Shown here in pieces: positions 7,820 to 15,005 of a stretch of DNA of 54,795 nucleotides (positions within the stretch are counted from its first letter, which is position 1; each line of letters begins with the position of its first letter). Source of the DNA: CAVSSX01 sp963730735 (lineage in GTDB: Bacteria > Actinomycetota > Acidimicrobiia > Acidimicrobiales > RAAP-2); assembly GCA_963730735.1 (NCBI GenBank), contig CAVSSX010000006.1, positions 1-54,795 of the forward strand, in the 5' to 3' direction. The translations under genes were made by a program, and so were the position numbers. Below the pieces are notes generated by a model. It made no database searches, had not been told where the DNA came from, and worked only from the letters and a program-made list of their open reading frames with translations.

Positions 7820-8806
7820 TCAGCCGGCGACCGGGACCGGCTGGCCGAACAGCACCTCGCCGGTCTCGTCGAGGTCGTAGTACTCCACGCCCTCGGTGAC
7901 GTGCGGGGCATCGGCGGCCAGTGACACGGCGACCTTCTGCGAGCTGTTGCGCAGGACGTCGTAGACCAGCTCGACGGCCTGGGCCGGGGTGAAGAACCGG
8001 CGGACGTCGGCGACGAGGTCGCCGTCGAGCTCGACCGGTTGGGTGATGACCCGGTCGGTCAGGGCCAGCGCCACCTTCTGGGGGGCCTCGAGGTCGCTCG
8101 ACTCGAAGGTGGTGACCTTGTCGAACATGGCCTCGTCGGCGCCGGCCCGGATGGCCCGGACCGAGCGGGTGGACTGGCAGATGCGGCAGTTGTGCCGCCG
8201 GGCCCCCCGCAACCGCACCAGTTCGGTGGTGACCGGGTCGACGTTGGACAAGAGGGCGATCGTCCGCAGCAGCCCCATGAACTGCTCGCCCAGGTCGACC
8301 CGACCGGTGGCCACCCGTCGGTCGAGGTCCCGGTCTGCCTCGGCCAGGACCGCCTCGTCGACGCCGAACAACCGGGAGAGCACCATGCGGGTCCGCAGGT
8401 CGTAGTCCTGGACGAAGAGCCCCATGACGAACCCGCCGACCTGTTCGGCGGGGACGGCGGCGAACAGCTGGGACCGGTCGGCGTCGGTCGTCCCGGCCAC
8501 GTCCATGACGAACTGCTCGGTGAAGGCCAGGGCGGCCCGGTCGGCGTCGGAAAAGCTCGGCGAGCTCGGCCAGGCCGACAGCGCGTCGGCCGTGACCTCG
8601 GTCAGCTCGGGGGCCTGTTCGGGCCGCCGGTCGGCCGCCGCCGGGTTGCGCAGCAGCGCCGACAGGCGGCGTCGGGCCAGTTCCAGCAGCCGGACATCGG
8701 TCGACCCCCAGGTGGCCACCCGCAGCCCGGCGAGGCCGGTCCAGGCATCGGCGGCCAGGGCCGGGCGGGGGTCCGCACCGATCGAGTCACTCCAGCGCAG
8801 GTCCAT
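7820..8806 (-). CDS. Carboxymuconolactone decarboxylase / AhpD-like family protein
   Basis: This 328-aa protein appears to contain two helical CMD-type halves. The second has CRICQSTRSVRAIRAGADEA near residues 205-225, whose Cys-x-x-Cys and following helix match the AhpD redox motif. The first half has LRNPAAADRRPE but no CxxC. Members range from peroxidase partners (AhpD) to decarboxylases, so the reaction is not fixed; a thiol-peroxidase-like role is inferred from CxxC. The start ATG at 8806 lies 7 nt after TAACAC and has no Shine-Dalgarno, suggesting a leaderless transcript. Confidence 0.75.
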   Translation of the reverse strand: MDLRWSDSIGADPRPALAADAWTGLAGLRVATWGSTDVRLLELARRRLSALLRNPAAADRRPEQAPELTEVTADALSAWPSSPSFSDADRAALAFTEQFVMDVAGTTDADRSQLFAAVPAEQVGGFVMGLFVQDYDLRTRMVLSRLFGVDEAVLAEADRDLDRRVATGRVDLGEQFMGLLRTIALLSNVDPVTTELVRLRGARRHNCRICQSTRSVRAIRAGADEAMFDKVTTFESSDLEAPQKVALALTDRVITQPVELDGDLVADVRRFFTPAQAVELVYDVLRNSSQKVAVSLAADAPHVTEGVEYYDLDETGEVLFGQPVPVAG

Positions 8807-8813
8807 ACGCCAA

Positions 8814-8819
8814 GTGTTA
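8814..8819 (-). promoter_or_regulatory. -10 box (TAACAC), leaderless promoter of CMD-family gene
   Basis: TAACAC ends 7 nt before the ATG at 8806, and no ribosome site lies between them. Confidence 0.5.
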
Positions 8820-8897
8820 CAGGAAGCGTCGCCCGACGCTCGTCCACCGGCCCGGATCGCCCGTTCCGGCGGCGACGCCCGAGCCGGGTGGTGCGCC

Positions 8898-9167
8898 CTA
8901 GCTCGGGACGATGCGGACGTGGCCGAAGTTGTTGCCCTCCGATCGCCGGACCACGGCCTCGGCGGCCAGCTCGTGGGCGGCCGAGGTGATCCGGGGCATG
9001 CCGAGCGTCGTGGTCGGCCGGCTCGAGGCGAGGTAGGCCTGGATGCGGGTGGCCAGGCGGCCCAGATCGCTGGTGTCCGTCGGGTCGTCGCAGGCGGCGG
9101 CCGCCGCCTGGAGGGCCGCTGCCGCCTCGGTCAGGAGGCCCAGCCCGGTGTCGTAGGTGTCGGCCAT
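8898..9167 (-). CDS. Hypothetical protein (89 aa)
   Basis: This small protein opens MADTYDTGLGLLTEAAAALQ and is mostly alpha-helical in character, ending GNNFGHVRIVPS. No family is recognised. The frame extends upstream into the phosphatase gene, but the ATG at 9167, two bases after that gene's TGA, is the sensible start and indicates co-transcription with it. No cysteines apart from one, no membrane segment. Confidence 0.6.
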   Translation of the reverse strand: MADTYDTGLGLLTEAAAALQAAAAACDDPTDTSDLGRLATRIQAYLASSRPTTTLGMPRITSAAHELAAEAVVRRSEGNNFGHVRIVPS

Positions 9168-9168
9168 C

Positions 9169-9903
9169 TCAGGGGAACGCCCGCAGGAGGGTGTCGAGCA
9201 GGGCCGTCGACCCGGCGGCCACCGGCCGCCGCAGCGTCGCGCTGCGCAGCACCAACGGTTGTCCCTGGCGATCGGCGACCACGGCGCCCACCTCCTCGCA
9301 CACGAGCAGTCCACCGAGATAGTCCCACGGATACAGGGCCGACGTCCCGATGACGGCGTAGGCGTCCAGCTGGCCGTCGGCCACGGCGCACAGTTCGAGG
9401 GACGCCGCGCCGAGGGCCCGGAACTGGGCCCAGCCCGGCGGGGTGCCGGGGAAGCCCGAGATGGCCACGATCGACTCGCCGAGCGACGTGCGGGCCGAAG
9501 GCTTGATGGGCTGGTCGTCCCGCCGGGCGCCGCCGCCCCGCACGGCCTCGTAGCGCACGCCGGTGGCCTGGTTGACCACCACGGCCACCCTCGGGCCGGC
9601 CTCGTCCAGCACGCAGAGGCTGGTCGAGAAGAACGGGATCCCCTGCGAGGCGTTGGTCGAGCCGTCGACCGGGTCGAGCACGGCCAGCAGCGGCCGGTCG
9701 CCCTCGGTGGTGCCCGACTCCTCGGACAGGACCCCGAGGCCGGCGTCGAGCAGGACCTCGAGCGCCACCGCGTCGGCCACCAGATCCAGTTGGTACTGGC
9801 CCGGTCGGACCCCGCTCGGGCCCCAGTCGGTCAGCGTCGAGAGGGCGCCGTGGACGGCGTCGGTGGCCCGGTAGAGCACGGTGAGGAGCTCGTCGTCGGT
9901 CAC
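9169..9903 (-). CDS. Inositol monophosphatase family protein
   Basis: This is a Mg-dependent phosphatase of the IMPase/FBPase/CysQ fold, 244 aa. Metal-site motifs are LSEESG near residue 81, LDPVDGSTN near residues 97-105 and WDYLGG near residue 189, all intact. Substrate could be inositol phosphate, histidinol phosphate or another sugar phosphate; the sequence does not decide. GTG at 9903 follows a TAGGGT box by 6 nt with no ribosome site, so it is probably leaderless. It heads a two-gene unit with the 89-aa hypothetical. Confidence 0.85.
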   Translation of the reverse strand: MTDDELLTVLYRATDAVHGALSTLTDWGPSGVRPGQYQLDLVADAVALEVLLDAGLGVLSEESGTTEGDRPLLAVLDPVDGSTNASQGIPFFSTSLCVLDEAGPRVAVVVNQATGVRYEAVRGGGARRDDQPIKPSARTSLGESIVAISGFPGTPPGWAQFRALGAASLELCAVADGQLDAYAVIGTSALYPWDYLGGLLVCEEVGAVVADRQGQPLVLRSATLRRPVAAGSTALLDTLLRAFP

Positions 9904-9909
9904 CCTCCG

Positions 9910-9915
9910 ACCCTA
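9910..9915 (-). promoter_or_regulatory. -10 box (TAGGGT), leaderless promoter of IMPase-like gene
   Basis: TTGGTAGGGTCGG lies just upstream of GTG 9903 with a 6-nt gap. The same TTGGTAGnGTCGG string precedes smc and the acyl-CoA dehydrogenase gene. Confidence 0.6.
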
Positions 9916-9955
9916 CCAACCCCCGTCGCCCGGCCGACCGACGCCCCGGTCGGGC

Positions 9956-10983
9956 TCAGCCGACGGCGCCGTTGACGGCGTGGCCGTTGGTGGCCGCGCC
10001 GTTGCCGTTGCGCGGCGCCCCCTCGGGCTCGTTCTCACCCCGCAGCGCGTTCAGCAGCATCTGGGCCCCGCCGACCAGGCCGGCCGCCTCGTAGGGCACG
10101 ACCACCTTGGCGTTGGGGGCCGACGCCACGTCCTGGAGGGCCCGCAACTGCAGGACGGCCAGGGTGTTGGGATTGATGGTGGCGGCGTCGATGGCCGTGA
10201 GGGCCCCGGCCTCGCCCTCGCCCCGCAGGAGGCGGGCCCGCTTCTCGCCCTCGGCCCGCAACTCGAGGGACTTCTGCTGGGCCTCGGCGCTCAGGATGGC
10301 GGCCGCCTTGGCCCCCTCGGCCTCGAGCACGGCGGCCTGCTTGCGCCCCTGGGCGCTGTTGATCGCCGCCTGCTGCTCGCCCTCGGACTTGAGGATCAGC
10401 GCCCGCTTGTGCTGCTCGGCCTCCTTCTGCTCGGACATGGCCTGCAGCACGTTGGTCGGCGGGGTGATGTCGAGGACCTCGATCCGGTTCAGCCGGACGC
10501 CCCACTTCATGGTGGCGTCGGCCATGTGGTCCTGCATGCGCGAGTTGATGGTCTCGCGCTGGGACAGCGACTCGTCGAGGGTCAGCTCACCGAACACGGC
10601 CCGCAGGGCGGTGAGGGACAGCTGGTCGACGGCCAGCTGGAAGTCGTTGATCTCGAAGAGGGCCGACTTCACGTCGATCACCTGGCAGAAGATCGTGGCG
10701 CTGACCATCAGCGAGACGTTGTCCTTGGTGATCACCGGCTGGCGGTCGCCGGTCTGGGGAACTCGCGGATGTCGACCTTCTCCATCTTGTCGATGCCGGG
10801 CACCAGGACCGAGACGCCGGGCTGGCGCACCGACTTGAACTCGCCCAGGCGCTTCACGACCCCGACGCTCCCCTGCTGGACGACCTTGATGGAGGACTTG
10901 AGGAACCAGAGCCCGAGACCCACCACCCCCAGGGCGACGACGATGACGACGACCTCGGCGGTGCTGCTGATGCTTGCAAGCAT
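9956..10983 (-). CDS. SPFH/Band 7 (stomatin-like) membrane protein, single frameshift
   Basis: The N-terminal piece (ATG 10983) has one membrane helix (residues 9-27) followed by the Band 7 opening VVQQGSVGVVKRLGEF and KVDIREFP. The rest continues one frame away (VITKDNVSLMVSATIFCQV... to QQAAINSAQGRKQAAVLEAE, an Ala/Glu/Lys coiled coil, then ANPKVVVP-type and a short tail). The break is a missing base in the GGGG run at 10756-10759; adding one restores DIREFPQTGDRQPVITKDN and a 342-aa protein. The upstream partner is an NfeD-like gene, the classic NfeD/SPFH pairing thought to organise membrane microdomains. Sequencing error is the likely cause of the break. Confidence 0.88.
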
Positions 10984-11026
10984 GATGCTTGCCTCTCTTT
11001 CCGCCGGCTCCGCCGGCCCTTAGGCG

Positions 11027-11239
11027 CTAGTCGATCTCGGCCGGGTAGACCACGAGGAGGCCCCGCTCGACGTCGGCCACGACCACGGCGTGGCCCGGCT
11101 CGATCGTCTCGGAGGGGTCGAGCGGTATGGCCAGCCACTCTTCGCCCCGGGCCCGGACGGACCCGGGCCGGTGGGCCCCGGCGATGACCTTGGTGACGAG
11201 GGCCGTGTCCCCGATCATGCCCTGCACGCCGTTGAGCAC
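11027..11239 (-). CDS. NfeD-like OB-fold protein (short form, 70 aa)
   Basis: This 70-aa protein matches only the C-terminal soluble beta-barrel domain of NfeD (MIGDTALVTKVI...GEEWLAIPL...IEPGHAVVVADVERGLLVVYP). It lacks the protease and membrane domains of long NfeD proteins. GTG 11239 is preceded by a strong AGGAGGTGA ribosome site. It lies 43 nt upstream of the SPFH gene, whose product it is expected to partner. A TAGGCT -10 box at 11267-11272 gives a leader of about 20 nt. Confidence 0.8.
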   Translation of the reverse strand: MLNGVQGMIGDTALVTKVIAGAHRPGSVRARGEEWLAIPLDPSETIEPGHAVVVADVERGLLVVYPAEID

Positions 11240-11266
11240 CGCTCGTCACCTCCTGCTCCAGCCCTC

Positions 11267-11272
11267 AGCCTA
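11267..11272 (-). promoter_or_regulatory. -10 box (TAGGCT) of the NfeD-SPFH operon
   Basis: TAGGCT lies about 27 nt upstream of the GTG start, so this transcript should have a short leader with the AGGAGGTGA ribosome site, unlike the leaderless genes nearby. Confidence 0.45.
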
Positions 11273-11378
11273 CGCCCGCGCGAGCGGCGGCCGTTCGGCA
11301 TCCCCCGCCGTCGGCGATGCCGTCGACGACGGTGGTTCGCCGGAGATGCTTCGGCGTGCGGTGGTCCGCTGGATGAGG

Positions 11379-12162
11379 TCAGCGACCCTTGAAGTCGGGC
11401 TCCCGGCGCTCGAGGAAGGCGGTCGAGGGCCTCGCGGCCGTCCTCGGTGCCCATGTTGTAGGCCTGTGACCGGGCCTCGCTCTCGAGGGCCTCGGTCATG
11501 GAGCGGCCCAGGGACTCGTTCAAGAGGGCCTTCGACCCGGCCAGGGCCAGTGTCGGGCCGTGGGCCAGCGTCCGGGCCCACCCGTCGACGAAGGCGTCGA
11601 GCTCGTCCACCGGCACCACCCGGTTGACCAGGCCCATGGCCAGGGCCGTCGGGCCGTCGAGGAACTCGGACAACAGGGCCAGCTCCTTGGCCCGGGCCAT
11701 GCCCACCAGCCGCGGCAGCAGCCAGGAGGCCCCGAAGTCGAGCGACAGCGACCGCTTGGCGAAGATGGTCGAGAGCCGGACCCGGTCGGACACCACCACC
11801 AGGTCGCACCCGAGGGCCAGCGAGAGGCCGGCGCCCACGGCCACCCCGTCGACCTTGGCCACCGTGGGCTTGGTGATCCGGTGGAGGGCCAGCGCCACCT
11901 CGTTCAGGTTGTGCATCCGCGACAGCGCCGGCCGGGACCGGTCGGTGGCCGGGCCGTCGTGGTCGCTCAGGTCGGCGCCCGAGCTGAAGGACCCGCCGGC
12001 GCCGGTGAGTACCAGCACCCGATCGTCGTCGGACGCCTCGACCTCCCGGAACGTGGCCAGCAGGCCGACCAGGAGGTCGTTGTTGAGGGCGTTCTTCTTG
12101 TCCGGACGGTTGAAGGTGACCTGCACCACCCCGTCCGACCGTTCGACGATGAGCGGGTCCAC
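11379..12162 (-). CDS. Enoyl-CoA hydratase/isomerase family protein, frameshift near C-terminus
   Basis: This is a crotonase-fold enzyme of fatty-acid or acyl-CoA metabolism. Motifs are TFNRPDKKNALNN, the oxyanion-hole segments GSFSSGADLS and KVDGVAVGAGLSLALGCDLVV, and the helix MARAKELALLSEF. GTG 12162 is chosen because GGGGAGG sits 5 nt upstream. The frame runs off after EDGREAL; dropping one base in 11421-11430 gives TAFLERREPDFKGR and a stop at 11381-11379, the usual crotonase ending (260 aa). A TAACGT box at 12217-12222 gives a leader of about 48 nt. The acyl-CoA substrate is unknown. Confidence 0.88.
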
Positions 12163-12216
12163 TCGGCCTCCCCTTGTCCGTGCTCGTCCGCCGGGGCGCA
12201 TCCCCCGGCGGGCCCC

Positions 12217-12222
12217 ACGTTA
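12217..12222 (-). promoter_or_regulatory. -10 box (TAACGT) upstream of enoyl-CoA hydratase gene
   Basis: TAACGT lies about 55 nt before the GTG start; the leader would carry the GGGGAGG ribosome site. Confidence 0.35.
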
Positions 12223-12254
12223 CGGCCCGCCGGACGCCCGCCCGGCGCCGCCGG

Positions 12255-12548
12255 TCAGAGCTCTTTTTCGGGGAGCCGCTCGACGTTCACGTCGCGGAAG
12301 GTCACCACCCGCACCGAGGGGACGAACCGGGCCGGCCGGTACATGTCCCAGACCCAGGCGTCGTGCAGTTCCAGCTCGATGGCGGCCGGCGAGGTGTCGC
12401 TGCGCACCGTCAGGTTGACGTCGTTGGCCAGGTAGAACCGCCGCTCGGTCTCCACCACGTAGGCGAACATCGGGAGCACCGCCCGGTACTCCTGCACCAG
12501 GGCCAGCTCGATGTCGGCCTCGTAGCGCTCGAGCTCCTCTTCGCTCAT
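12255..12548 (-). CDS. DUF2469 domain-containing protein
   Basis: This 97-aa actinobacterial protein is closely similar in memory to M. tuberculosis Rv2901c. Conserved strings are ELERYEADIELALVQEYR, FAYVVETERRFYLANDV and ELHDAWVWDMYRPARFVPSV. Function unknown. It follows rplS by 13 nt on the same strand, the neighbourhood in which DUF2469 is normally found, except that lepB and rnhB, often present between them, are missing here. Confidence 0.92.
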   Translation of the reverse strand: MSEEELERYEADIELALVQEYRAVLPMFAYVVETERRFYLANDVNLTVRSDTSPAAIELELHDAWVWDMYRPARFVPSVRVVTFRDVNVERLPEKEL

Positions 12549-12561
12549 CGACCGCTGCGAC

Positions 12562-12915
12562 TCACGAGCGTGGGGTCCGGCGCTCCTTGATCTTGGCCGC
12601 CTTACCCGAGAGGTCCCGCAGGTAGTACAGCTTGGCCCGCCGGACGTCGCCCAGGCTGGCGACCTCGAGCTTGGCGATGGTCGGCGAGTGGACCGGGAAG
12701 GTCCGCTCCACGCCCACGCCGAAGCTCACCTTGCGCACGGTGAAGGTCTCCTGGACCCCGCCGCCCTGGCGCCGGATGACGGCGCCCTGGAAGACCTGGA
12801 CCCGCTCTCGGTTGCCTTCGACCACCCGGACGTGCACCTTGACGTTGTCGCCGGGGCGGAAGTCGGGCACATCGTCGCGCAGGCTGTCGCGGTCGATGAT
12901 CTCAGTGGAGTGCAT
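12562..12915 (-). CDS. rplS: 50S ribosomal protein L19
   Basis: L19 sits at the 30S-50S interface of the ribosome. The 117-aa sequence has the family core DFRPGDNVKVHVRVVEGNRE, RVQVFQGAVIRRQGGG and the C-terminal RRAKLYYLRDLSGKAAKIKE. ATG 12915 has GAAGGACG upstream as ribosome site. It follows trmD by about 31 nt in the order rpsP-khpA-rimM-trmD-rplS, a near-universal actinobacterial operon. Confidence 0.97.
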   Translation of the reverse strand: MHSTEIIDRDSLRDDVPDFRPGDNVKVHVRVVEGNRERVQVFQGAVIRRQGGGVQETFTVRKVSFGVGVERTFPVHSPTIAKLEVASLGDVRRAKLYYLRDLSGKAAKIKERRTPRS

Positions 12916-12946
12916 GGGGGGCGTCCTTCAGGTTCGCGGCGAAGAA

Positions 12947-13690
12947 TCAGCCATCGTAGCCGTGCTCGGCCAGCAGGTGCACCTCGTCCTCGGTGAGGCC
13001 GCCCCGGCGCTCGATCAGGTCGGGCCGGGCGGCCAGGGTGCGGCGCAGCGACTCGGCCACCCGCCACCGTCCGACCCGGCCGTGGTCGCCCGAGCGCAGG
13101 ACCTCGGGCACCTCCCAGCCCCGGAACTCGGCCGGCCTCGTGTACTGGGGATACTCCAGCAGGCCGTCGGCGAAGCTCTCCTCCTCGGTCGAGCTCTCGT
13201 TGCCGAGCCCGCCCGGCACCAGCCGGGTCACCGCCTCGATGACCACCAGCGCCGCCGCTTCCCCGCCGGCCAGCACGAAGTCCCCCACCGACAGCTCGCC
13301 GTCGACCAGGTGGTCGACCACCCGCTGGTCCACCCCCTCGTAGCGCCCGCAGAGGAGCGAGAAGCCCTCGGCGCCGGCGGCCAGCTCGGCCGCCCGGGCC
13401 TGGTCGAAGCGGGGGCCGCCCGGGCTGAGCAGGAGCAGCGGCCGGGGCAGGCCCTCGGCCCGCTCGACCGCCTCGACGGCGGCGAAGACCGGCCCGGGCA
13501 TGAGGACCATGCCGGCCCCGCCCCCGAAGGGCGGGTCGTCGACCGTCCGCCGGGCGTCGGTGGCCCCGTCGCGCAGGTCGTGGACCCGCAGGTCGAGGAC
13601 CCCCTGGGCCCGGCTGCGCCCGAGGATGCTGGCCCCGCAGTAGGCCTCGATGACCTCGGGGAAGAGGGTGAAGACGTCGATCCGGAGCAT
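12947..13690 (-). CDS. trmD: tRNA (guanine(37)-N1)-methyltransferase TrmD
   Basis: TrmD is a SPOUT-family enzyme that methylates N1 of G37 in tRNAs with SAM, preventing +1 frameshifting. The 247-aa protein begins MLRIDVFTLFPEVIEAY and contains the trefoil-knot segments LLSPGGPRFDQ, LLCGRYEGVDQRV and GDFVLAGGEAAALVVIEAV plus EYPQYTRP. Length is normal. It starts at ATG 13690, 27 nt after the rimM stop, inside the ribosomal operon. Confidence 0.97.
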   Translation of the reverse strand: MLRIDVFTLFPEVIEAYCGASILGRSRAQGVLDLRVHDLRDGATDARRTVDDPPFGGGAGMVLMPGPVFAAVEAVERAEGLPRPLLLLSPGGPRFDQARAAELAAGAEGFSLLCGRYEGVDQRVVDHLVDGELSVGDFVLAGGEAAALVVIEAVTRLVPGGLGNESSTEEESFADGLLEYPQYTRPAEFRGWEVPEVLRSGDHGRVGRWRVAESLRRTLAARPDLIERRGGLTEDEVHLLAEHGYDG

Positions 13691-13717
13691 CAGCTCACTA
13701 CCCGCCGACGCATCGGC

Positions 13718-14224
13718 TCAGGACCCGTCGCTCCCGAGGTCGAGCAGCCCCTCGGGCAGGTCGACCACCAGTCGGCGTCCGGCCGCCTGGCGGAGCACGA
13801 ACTGCAGCGGGACCAGGGCCCCGCTCTCGAGCACCAGCAGGTCACTGGCCGGGTTGGGCTCGACGGCCGCCACCCGGCCGACGACCTCGCCGGCCTCGGT
13901 GACCAGGTCGCTCCCGACCAGCTCGTGGACCCACAGCGTTCCCGGGCGCTCGACCGCCGGGGCCCGCAGGACCACCCCGCGCCAGCCGTCGGCCGACAGC
14001 CGATCGTCGATGCCCTCGAACTGCACCAGGTAGCGGTCCTGGAACGGGCGGGCACCGACCACGGTGAGGGCGCCCCGGTCGGTGTCGAGCACGGCGCCGC
14101 CGTCCAACCGCTCGAGGACGTCGGTCCACAGGTCGACCACGACCTCGCCGCGCAGCCCGTGCGGCCGGATGATCCGTCCGACCTCGAGCAGTGGTGTGCG
14201 GTCCGGTCCCCCGGACTCGGGCAC
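13718..14224 (-). CDS. rimM: Ribosome maturation factor RimM
   Basis: RimM assists 30S head assembly by binding S19. The 168-aa protein starts LLEVGRIIRPHGLRGEVVV (RimM N-terminal domain) and ends with a PRC-barrel (LVGSDLVTEAGEVVGRVAAV... ARPDADWWSTCP-region in-frame as RRLVVDLPEGLLDL). GTG 14224 lies 13 nt after the khpA stop. It is part of the rpsP-khpA-rimM-trmD-rplS operon. Confidence 0.95.
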   Translation of the reverse strand: MPESGGPDRTPLLEVGRIIRPHGLRGEVVVDLWTDVLERLDGGAVLDTDRGALTVVGARPFQDRYLVQFEGIDDRLSADGWRGVVLRAPAVERPGTLWVHELVGSDLVTEAGEVVGRVAAVEPNPASDLLVLESGALVPLQFVLRQAAGRRLVVDLPEGLLDLGSDGS

Positions 14225-14237
14225 GACCGGGATGGGG

Positions 14238-14639
14238 TCAGTCGTCGACGATGTCGACGCTGGTCTGCACGCCGTCGCGCGCCCCGGCCGCCGCCACCAG
14301 GGTGCGGATGGCCTGGGCCGTCCGGCCCCGCCGGCCGATCACGCGGCCCATGTCCTCGGGGGCCACGTGGAGGCGCAGCCGCACCGAGCCCCGGCGCTCG
14401 TCGGTCTGGACGACCACGGCATCGGGCTCGTTGGCCAGGGACTGGGCGATGTAGTTGAGCACCGAGGTGGACGTGCCGCCGCCGTCGGGGCCGTCCTCGG
14501 CCTCATCGTCGAACGAGCTGCCGCCGGCGCCCACCGTGTTGATGTCGCCCTCGACGTAGTCGTCGCTGTCGTCGACGTCCTCGACCACGTCGACGGTGTT
14601 GACGTCGCCCTCCACGTACTCCTCGTCCGGGGCGCTCAC
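14238..14639 (-). CDS. khpA: KH-domain RNA-binding protein KhpA with acidic N-terminal extension
   Basis: The C-terminal 75 residues are a KH domain of the KhpA type: LNYIAQSLANEPDAVVVQ and the GxxG loop MGRVIGRRGRTAQAIRTLV. KhpA, usually about 75-80 aa, binds RNA with KhpB. Here about 50 extra N-terminal residues are highly acidic and contain a duplicated motif, YVEGDVNTVDVVED and YVEGDINTVGAGG. GTG 14639 overlaps the rpsP stop as GTGA, which fixes the start. The extension is unusual and its function is unknown. Confidence 0.92.
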   Translation of the reverse strand: MSAPDEEYVEGDVNTVDVVEDVDDSDDYVEGDINTVGAGGSSFDDEAEDGPDGGGTSTSVLNYIAQSLANEPDAVVVQTDERRGSVRLRLHVAPEDMGRVIGRRGRTAQAIRTLVAAAGARDGVQTSVDIVDD

Positions 14640-14920
14640 TTGGCCTTGGCCGCCGTGAACTCGTCCCAGGCGCCGGAGACCTTGAGCAGCTTCTCGACCC
14701 GCTCGGTCGGCTGGGCCCCCTGGCTCAGCCACTTGAGGGCCTTGGCGTTGTCGATCGTGATCACGGCGTCGGGCTCGGCCAGCGAGCTGCCGCGGGGGGC
14801 GTAGGTGCCGACGATCTCGAGGAACCGACCGTCGCGCGGCGAACGACTGTCGGCCGCCACGACCCGGTAGGTCGGCTGCTTCTTCTTTCCCATCCGCACG
14901 AGGCGGAGCTTCACTGCCAC
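14636..14920 (-). CDS. rpsP: 30S ribosomal protein S16
   Basis: S16 is an early 30S assembly protein. The sequence opens VAVKLRLVRMGKKKQPTYRV, the family signature, and continues SPRDGRFLEIVGTYAP and DNAKALKWLSQGAQPT; length 94 aa. The frame extends upstream to 14989, but GTG 14920 matches the universal N-terminus. A possible -10 (GACAAT, 14956-14961) lies about 36 nt upstream. It is the first gene of the rpsP-khpA-rimM-trmD-rplS operon. Confidence 0.96.
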   Translation of the reverse strand: MAVKLRLVRMGKKKQPTYRVVAADSRSPRDGRFLEIVGTYAPRGSSLAEPDAVITIDNAKALKWLSQGAQPTERVEKLLKVSGAWDEFTAAKAK

Positions 14921-15005
14921 AATCCTGTTCCCTTCATCTTCTCCGGTCGGCGTCCATTGTCGCAGGTCTGCGGGCGCTCGCGCCCACACCCGGTGCGCAG
15001 GCGGC

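Noticed and set aside
8898..9314. Longer version of the 89-aa hypothetical starting at 9314
   Set aside because: The first 49 codons lie inside the phosphatase gene and look like shadow sequence; ATG 9167 fits better.
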